From: Treponema sp.
Lineage (GTDB): Bacteria; Spirochaetota; Spirochaetia; Treponematales; Breznakiellaceae
Length of the DNA stretch: 7,912 bases
Assembly: GCA_031283905.1 (NCBI GenBank)
Contig: JAITAW010000175.1
Span: forward strand, 1 to 7,912
Direction of reading: 5' to 3'
Shown here: positions 4,836 to 7,912 of the stretch, piece after piece
How the letters are laid out: each line of letters opens with the position of its first letter
How positions within the stretch are numbered: the first letter of the stretch is position 1
Translations under genes and position numbers: made by a program
Notes under the pieces: generated by a model
What the model was told of the DNA's origin: nothing
The model's database searches: none
What the model saw: the letters and a program-made list of their open reading frames with translations, nothing else

Positions 4836-6873
4836 ATGGAACTAAAAAACTACCAGCGCGCTACGTTGAGCGTCCTCAAGTCCTTTTTTGAGCAGTGCCG
4901 CATAGTGGGGCATGAGGAAGCGTTTAAGAAAATCACGTCGGAGCCGGAGATTGCCGCACGGCTTGCGGGCCTTAAAAATACCTACACGGTGTGGGACAAG
5001 ATACCCGGTACGCCCCGCGTGTGCCTCAAAGTCCCCACCGGAGGCGGCAAAACCATCATTGCCGCCCACGCCGTAAAAATAGCCGGTGAAACGTTGCGCG
5101 AAAGGGAATATCCCCTGGTCCTGTGGTTCGCGCCGTCCGATACGATACGAAGGCAGACCGCCGAAGCCCTGAAAAATCCCCGCCACCCCTACCGCCTGAC
5201 CCTCGACGACCAGTTTGTCGGAAAGGTGCGGGTGTTTGACATTGACGAGAAGTTTACCATCACCCCCGACGATATAAACGAACATGTCTGTATCATCGTT
5301 TCCACGATTCAGTCATTCGTAAAAGAGGACACGAGCAAGTACAACGTCTACCGGGACAACGAGAACCTTGAACCGCATTTTGCCAGGATGGAAGCGGCAA
5401 AGTTTGCCGGCATGGAACGGCGCAATCCGCAAGACGGGCTGCCCGATAAAGACCGCCCCAAGTATTCATTCGCCAACCTGTTATACTACCATTGCCCCCT
5501 GATGATAGTGGACGAGGCGCACAAGGCGGTTACCGATTTATCGCAGGAGACCTTGCGGCGCATAAACCCGTCCGCGGTCATAGAGTTTACCGCCACGCCG
5601 CGGGAGAATAACAACATCCTCTACAATGTCCGCGCAGCGGAACTGAAAGAAGAAGAAATGATAAAACTGCCGGTAGCCCTGCTGGAATACTCCTTATAAT
5701 CAATTCAAGATAGGCGAACCGTTAAAGCCCTCGGACATACCGCCGTCTATACAATTCGACAATAAAGACACGCTGTTCTTTACGCCGGAGACTACCGAGG
5801 CGGACATTAAAAAGGTGTGTAATACCATTTCTCCCTCCGAAGCCGCAGACCTTATCTGGAAATTCACGGCTTACAAAAAGACCGGCAAAGAGCTGTCCCC
5901 CGCTTCAAAAGGTGTTCCCTTTACCGCCCCCCGCCTTATGTTTGAAGTGCAGGGAGAATTGCTCTTTGCCGCCCCTGAAACCATCTTTGAAAACTTTGAC
6001 TGGAATATCATCGACTATGCCGCGCCCCGGCTTGATGAGACCGAATTTAACATTGAGGAAACCGGAAAGGGGTTTTACATCGACATAGACGGCAGCCGCC
6101 TTAAATATCGTTACGTTGGGAACGAGCCGTTTCTGCCCCATCTTGCCGATACGGACGTGTGGACGCCCGCTAACCTGATTTATTGGCTTGACCGCAAATT
6201 ACGGCAGCCCGACATACCGCAGAGCCAAATGCTGGAATGGCTGCGCCGGAATGTCGAGTACCTTACGGACACCCGTAAAATCACTCTGTCCAACCTGATG
6301 ATCGCCAAATACGCCCTGATGAACAAATTATTGGCGAAGATAACTACCGCCCGGCAGAATGTGAAACATACGGCCTTCGAGCTTTTTCAGAATGAGACCC
6401 ACAAGACCCTCGACTTCAAAACGCCGTTCACCTTTTCGGAAAATATGTACGAAGGCCAGTTATACTACCAGGGCAGTTACCAGTTTACCAAGCACTATCT
6501 AGGCAGTAACAAAATCCCCCTGATGGACGGCGGCGAGGACGGGGAAGAGTTTCAATGCGCCATGGCTCTGGACGCCGAACCGGCGGTGCGGTTTTGGCTC
6601 CGCAATGTTTCACGGCATACCGCGTCATTCAGGCTCCCCACATCCACGGATTTTTTCTATCCCGACTTTGTAGCAATGCTGGGCGATGGACGGATACTGG
6701 TAGTAGAGTACAAAGGCGAAGACAGGGCGACAAATGACGACACCAAGGAAAAAGTCAATATCGGTGAAATATGGGCCAGGCTCTCGAAGGGCAAAGCCCT
6801 GTTTATGACAGCCCTAAAAACTAAAAACGGCCTTGACATCGCGGAACAGATAAGGGAAAGAATCGGTAAATAA
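4836..6873 (+). pseudogene. res: Type III restriction subunit (Res), inactivated by internal deletion and frameshift
   Basis: An intact Res is an ATP-driven SF2 translocase with a C-terminal nuclease that cuts unmethylated DNA together with Mod. The first frame (4836-5699, 287 residues) carries Walker A PTGGGKT (67-73), Walker B DEAH (226-229) and motif III FTATP (251-255), then stops at a TAA at 5697. Family-like sequence resumes in another frame from about 5698 (QFKIGEPLKPSDIPPSI) and continues to 6873. It ends in a PD-(D/E)xK nuclease signature: FYPDFVA (Asp codon 6664-6666) and VVEYKGE (Glu 6706-6708, Lys 6712-6714). Helicase domain 2, which carries motifs IV-VI including the arginine-finger motif, is missing between the halves. 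The combined product would be about 680 residues against the 850-1000 I recall for this family. A GTG at 5815 could start a separate nuclease fragment of 352 residues, but no good ribosome site precedes it. Confidence 0.87.
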
Positions 6874-6876
6874 AGT

Positions 6877-7023
6877 ATGAAAAATGTTGTGTATGTTGCA
6901 GGCGCCGGTTTTTCCGCTTATGCCGGTCTTCCGGTAATGTCAACCTTTATAGAAAAATCAAGAGATATATATTTTTCAGACTCAACAGAGCAGATCCCTG
7001 CGGTATTGAAGATTTCTCCTTGA
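6877..7023 (+). pseudogene. Truncated SIR2-like NAD-binding domain gene (N-terminal stump)
   Basis: An ATG 3 bases after the res stop opens 48 codons ending in TGA. The start reads MKNVVYVAGAGFSAYAGLPV, which carries the GAG-x-S-x-x-AG-x-P nucleotide-binding signature of SIR2-like domains. In bacterial defence systems, SIR2-like effectors hydrolyse NAD after phage sensing. The stump lacks everything after the first Rossmann strand and helix, including the catalytic His region, and I found no continuation in any frame of 7024-7467. It therefore looks like the remains of a defence gene placed last in the mod-res operon. No separate Shine-Dalgarno is well placed, so expression would have depended on coupling to res. 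A genuine 48-residue protein is unlikely. Confidence 0.75.
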
Positions 7024-7467
7024 AGTCTCTGTACATGTGAGACATGTGGGGGAACAAATCCCCCACGCCCCTGGTTTTCCGCCCCAATGCTATCCGGTAA
7101 AGCCTCAACCAGTTGGCATATCAACCATATTTCTGTATATTGTTTTGCAAGGAGACTATGCCAAAAAGTCCACAGTTCCTTTATTCGCCGGTACGCATTC
7201 ATCAAAGGAAACATGGGGACTCCATGAACCTTGCCGCCTGCTCATCAACCGCCACAGACCCGCTTTAGGCGACGCCCTCCCGCGTGATTCCCTGCCCTTT
7301 ACCGTAGCCGCGGAGATGCCCGCCTTATGTGACTGGATACCGTATCCGTCAATTACATGATAATCAAAGCGCAGGCGGATCATAAACCACGCCAAAATAA
7401 TTGGCGAGATGATCCATGGACGGATCGCCGCCTCAATATAACGGAAACGCAGGGGAACGCGGGGATG
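7024..7467. other. Gene-free region between the SIR2 stump and the phosphoribosyltransferase
   Basis: About 440 bases with no reading frame I can recognise. The open frames on either strand (for example 7037-7360 plus and 7156-7395 minus) have odd composition and no motif. The region holds a GC-rich hairpin (7046-7066), a direct repeat of ACATGT (7033-7038 and 7042-7047), and small palindromes: GGATAC-C-GTATCC (7335-7347) and CGCCAA-5-TTGGCG (7390-7406). It contains the site where the SIR2 gene was cut off and may be a non-coding scar or part of a dispersed genomic repeat. It also forms the 3' flank of the minus-strand phosphoribosyltransferase gene, and no clear terminator for that gene was found. 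Confidence 0.6.
7046..7066 (+). terminator. GC-rich hairpin downstream of the broken operon, possible weak terminator
   Basis: GTGGGGG (7046-7052) and CCCCCAC (7060-7066) are perfect 7-bp inverted repeats with a 7-base loop. Only a short TTTT occurs, about ten bases later, so it does not match a standard intrinsic terminator well. It lies 22 bases after the SIR2 stump stop codon and could end the mod operon transcript inefficiently, or could be an unrelated palindrome. Confidence 0.35.
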
Positions 7468-7912
7468 TCAGCCGCTTTTTTCAGATGTCTCGAGTACTTC
7501 GCGCAATTCGGGGTCATGCCTGTAATAGTGGGCTTCCAGTTCCTGGGGCGATAAACCTATGAGTTCGTGGCTCATGTAGTGTATCCACATGTCTTCACCG
7601 GTTACGGACATCTCATGCTTGCGGCACCAGAAATCGGGCTGTATGGGCAGTTGCTCCGGCTTATCGTGAAAATATTTGTAGTCATGCACCGCGACTTTTA
7701 GATCGCGGCGCGGAATGCCCTTTTGAAGGATGATCTCGGCAAGAAAATTCACCGTGCGTCCCGAATCGAAAATATCGTCAATCAAAAGCACCTTGTCCCC
7801 GATGCGAAGATACGCCGGATCGTATGTCCAGCCTTCCACTTTTATGTTTTCTGAAGCGCGGACGCCGGTGTAGGAGCGGGCGACAACCGCCGCATAGTAC
7901 ACCGGCCTGCCG
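7468..7912 (-). CDS. Purine-type phosphoribosyltransferase (5' end outside window)
   Basis: The enzyme would transfer phosphoribose from PRPP to a purine base such as hypoxanthine, xanthine or guanine in cytoplasmic salvage. The PRPP-binding signature VLLIDDIFDSGRT is encoded at 7753-7791: hydrophobic strand, two acidic residues, then the small-residue loop ending in Arg-Thr. Upstream, RSYTGVRASENIKVEG fits the strand and flexible-loop region of the type I fold. Downstream, QPDFWCRKHEMSVTGEDMWI has the aromatic residues placed as in the base-binding hood of Gpt/Hpt-like enzymes. The frame stays open to the right edge (Gly-Arg-Pro precede the GTG at 7902), so that GTG is probably internal and the true start lies outside. 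The C-terminus extends about 35 residues past the hood and is rich in Glu and His. The precise base specificity cannot be read from this fragment. Confidence 0.85.
   Translation of the reverse strand, partial: GRPVYYAAVVARSYTGVRASENIKVEGWTYDPAYLRIGDKVLLIDDIFDSGRTVNFLAEIILQKGIPRRDLKVAVHDYKYFHDKPEQLPIQPDFWCRKHEMSVTGEDMWIHYMSHELIGLSPQELEAHYYRHDPELREVLETSEKSG

Noticed and set aside
4842..5285. Minus-strand 147-codon frame opposite res
   Set aside because: It lies over the Walker A half of Res, whose plus-strand motifs are clear; the opposite frame shows no domain.
5815..6873. Independent gene for a stand-alone PD-(D/E)xK nuclease starting at GTG 5815
   Set aside because: Res-like sequence continues upstream of 5815 in the same frame to about 5698, no good ribosome site precedes the GTG, and the content is the ordinary C-terminal part of Res; better explained as one broken gene.
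6918..7214. Minus-strand 98-codon frame
   Set aside because: Its first 100 bases overlap the SIR2 signature on the plus strand, and the remainder has no recognisable motif or ribosome site.
7037..7395. Plus (7037-7360) and minus (7156-7395) frames in the gene-free region
   Set aside because: Both are rich in Pro, Arg, Ser and His with no motif and no ribosome site, and they overlap on opposite strands; probably non-coding.

Overview
The window comes from a bacterium of moderate GC content (roughly half GC outside one AT-rich island). The membrane-bound class III adenylate cyclase, the DUF4469-type protein and the codon usage suggest a Gram-negative, possibly spirochaete-like organism. That assignment is a low-confidence inference, because no rRNA or other taxonomic marker is present.

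Layout, left to right. (1) Positions 1-1489, minus strand: a two-transmembrane HAMP adenylate cyclase whose 3' end lies outside the window, with a good sigma70-like promoter at 1615-1643. (2) Positions 1490-2030, no intact gene: the cyclase promoter, then a leader sequence joined directly to a decayed fragment of a DNA methyltransferase 3' end, then a strong promoter and Shine-Dalgarno for the next gene. (3) Positions 2031-2801: a complete HU-like/DUF4469 protein. (4) Positions 2810-2914: a 23-bp-period tandem array of small palindromes. (5) Positions 2947-7023: a type III (BPTD_3080-like) restriction-modification operon in decay. It has a leader that is a second copy of the one at 1690, a 36-residue ORF, an apparently intact Mod methyltransferase, a Res subunit that has lost helicase domain 2 and the reading frame, and a 48-residue stump of a SIR2-like gene. 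(6) Positions 7024-7467: no gene recognised. (7) Positions 7468-7912, minus strand: a purine-type phosphoribosyltransferase cut off by the right edge.

How it fits together. The cyclase and the phosphoribosyltransferase look like ordinary chromosomal genes flanking a variable locus. The centre is a defence locus that has been duplicated, recombined and deleted. A paralogous mod tail survives upstream of the DUF4469 gene. The target-recognition portion of the intact mod is much more AT-rich than its ends, as if swapped in. The restriction nuclease and the SIR2 effector are both broken. The likely present state is an orphan adenine methyltransferase that no longer has a working partner nuclease. 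An assembly collapse could mimic some of these deletions, so the junctions at about 1764, 5697 and 7023 deserve confirmation.
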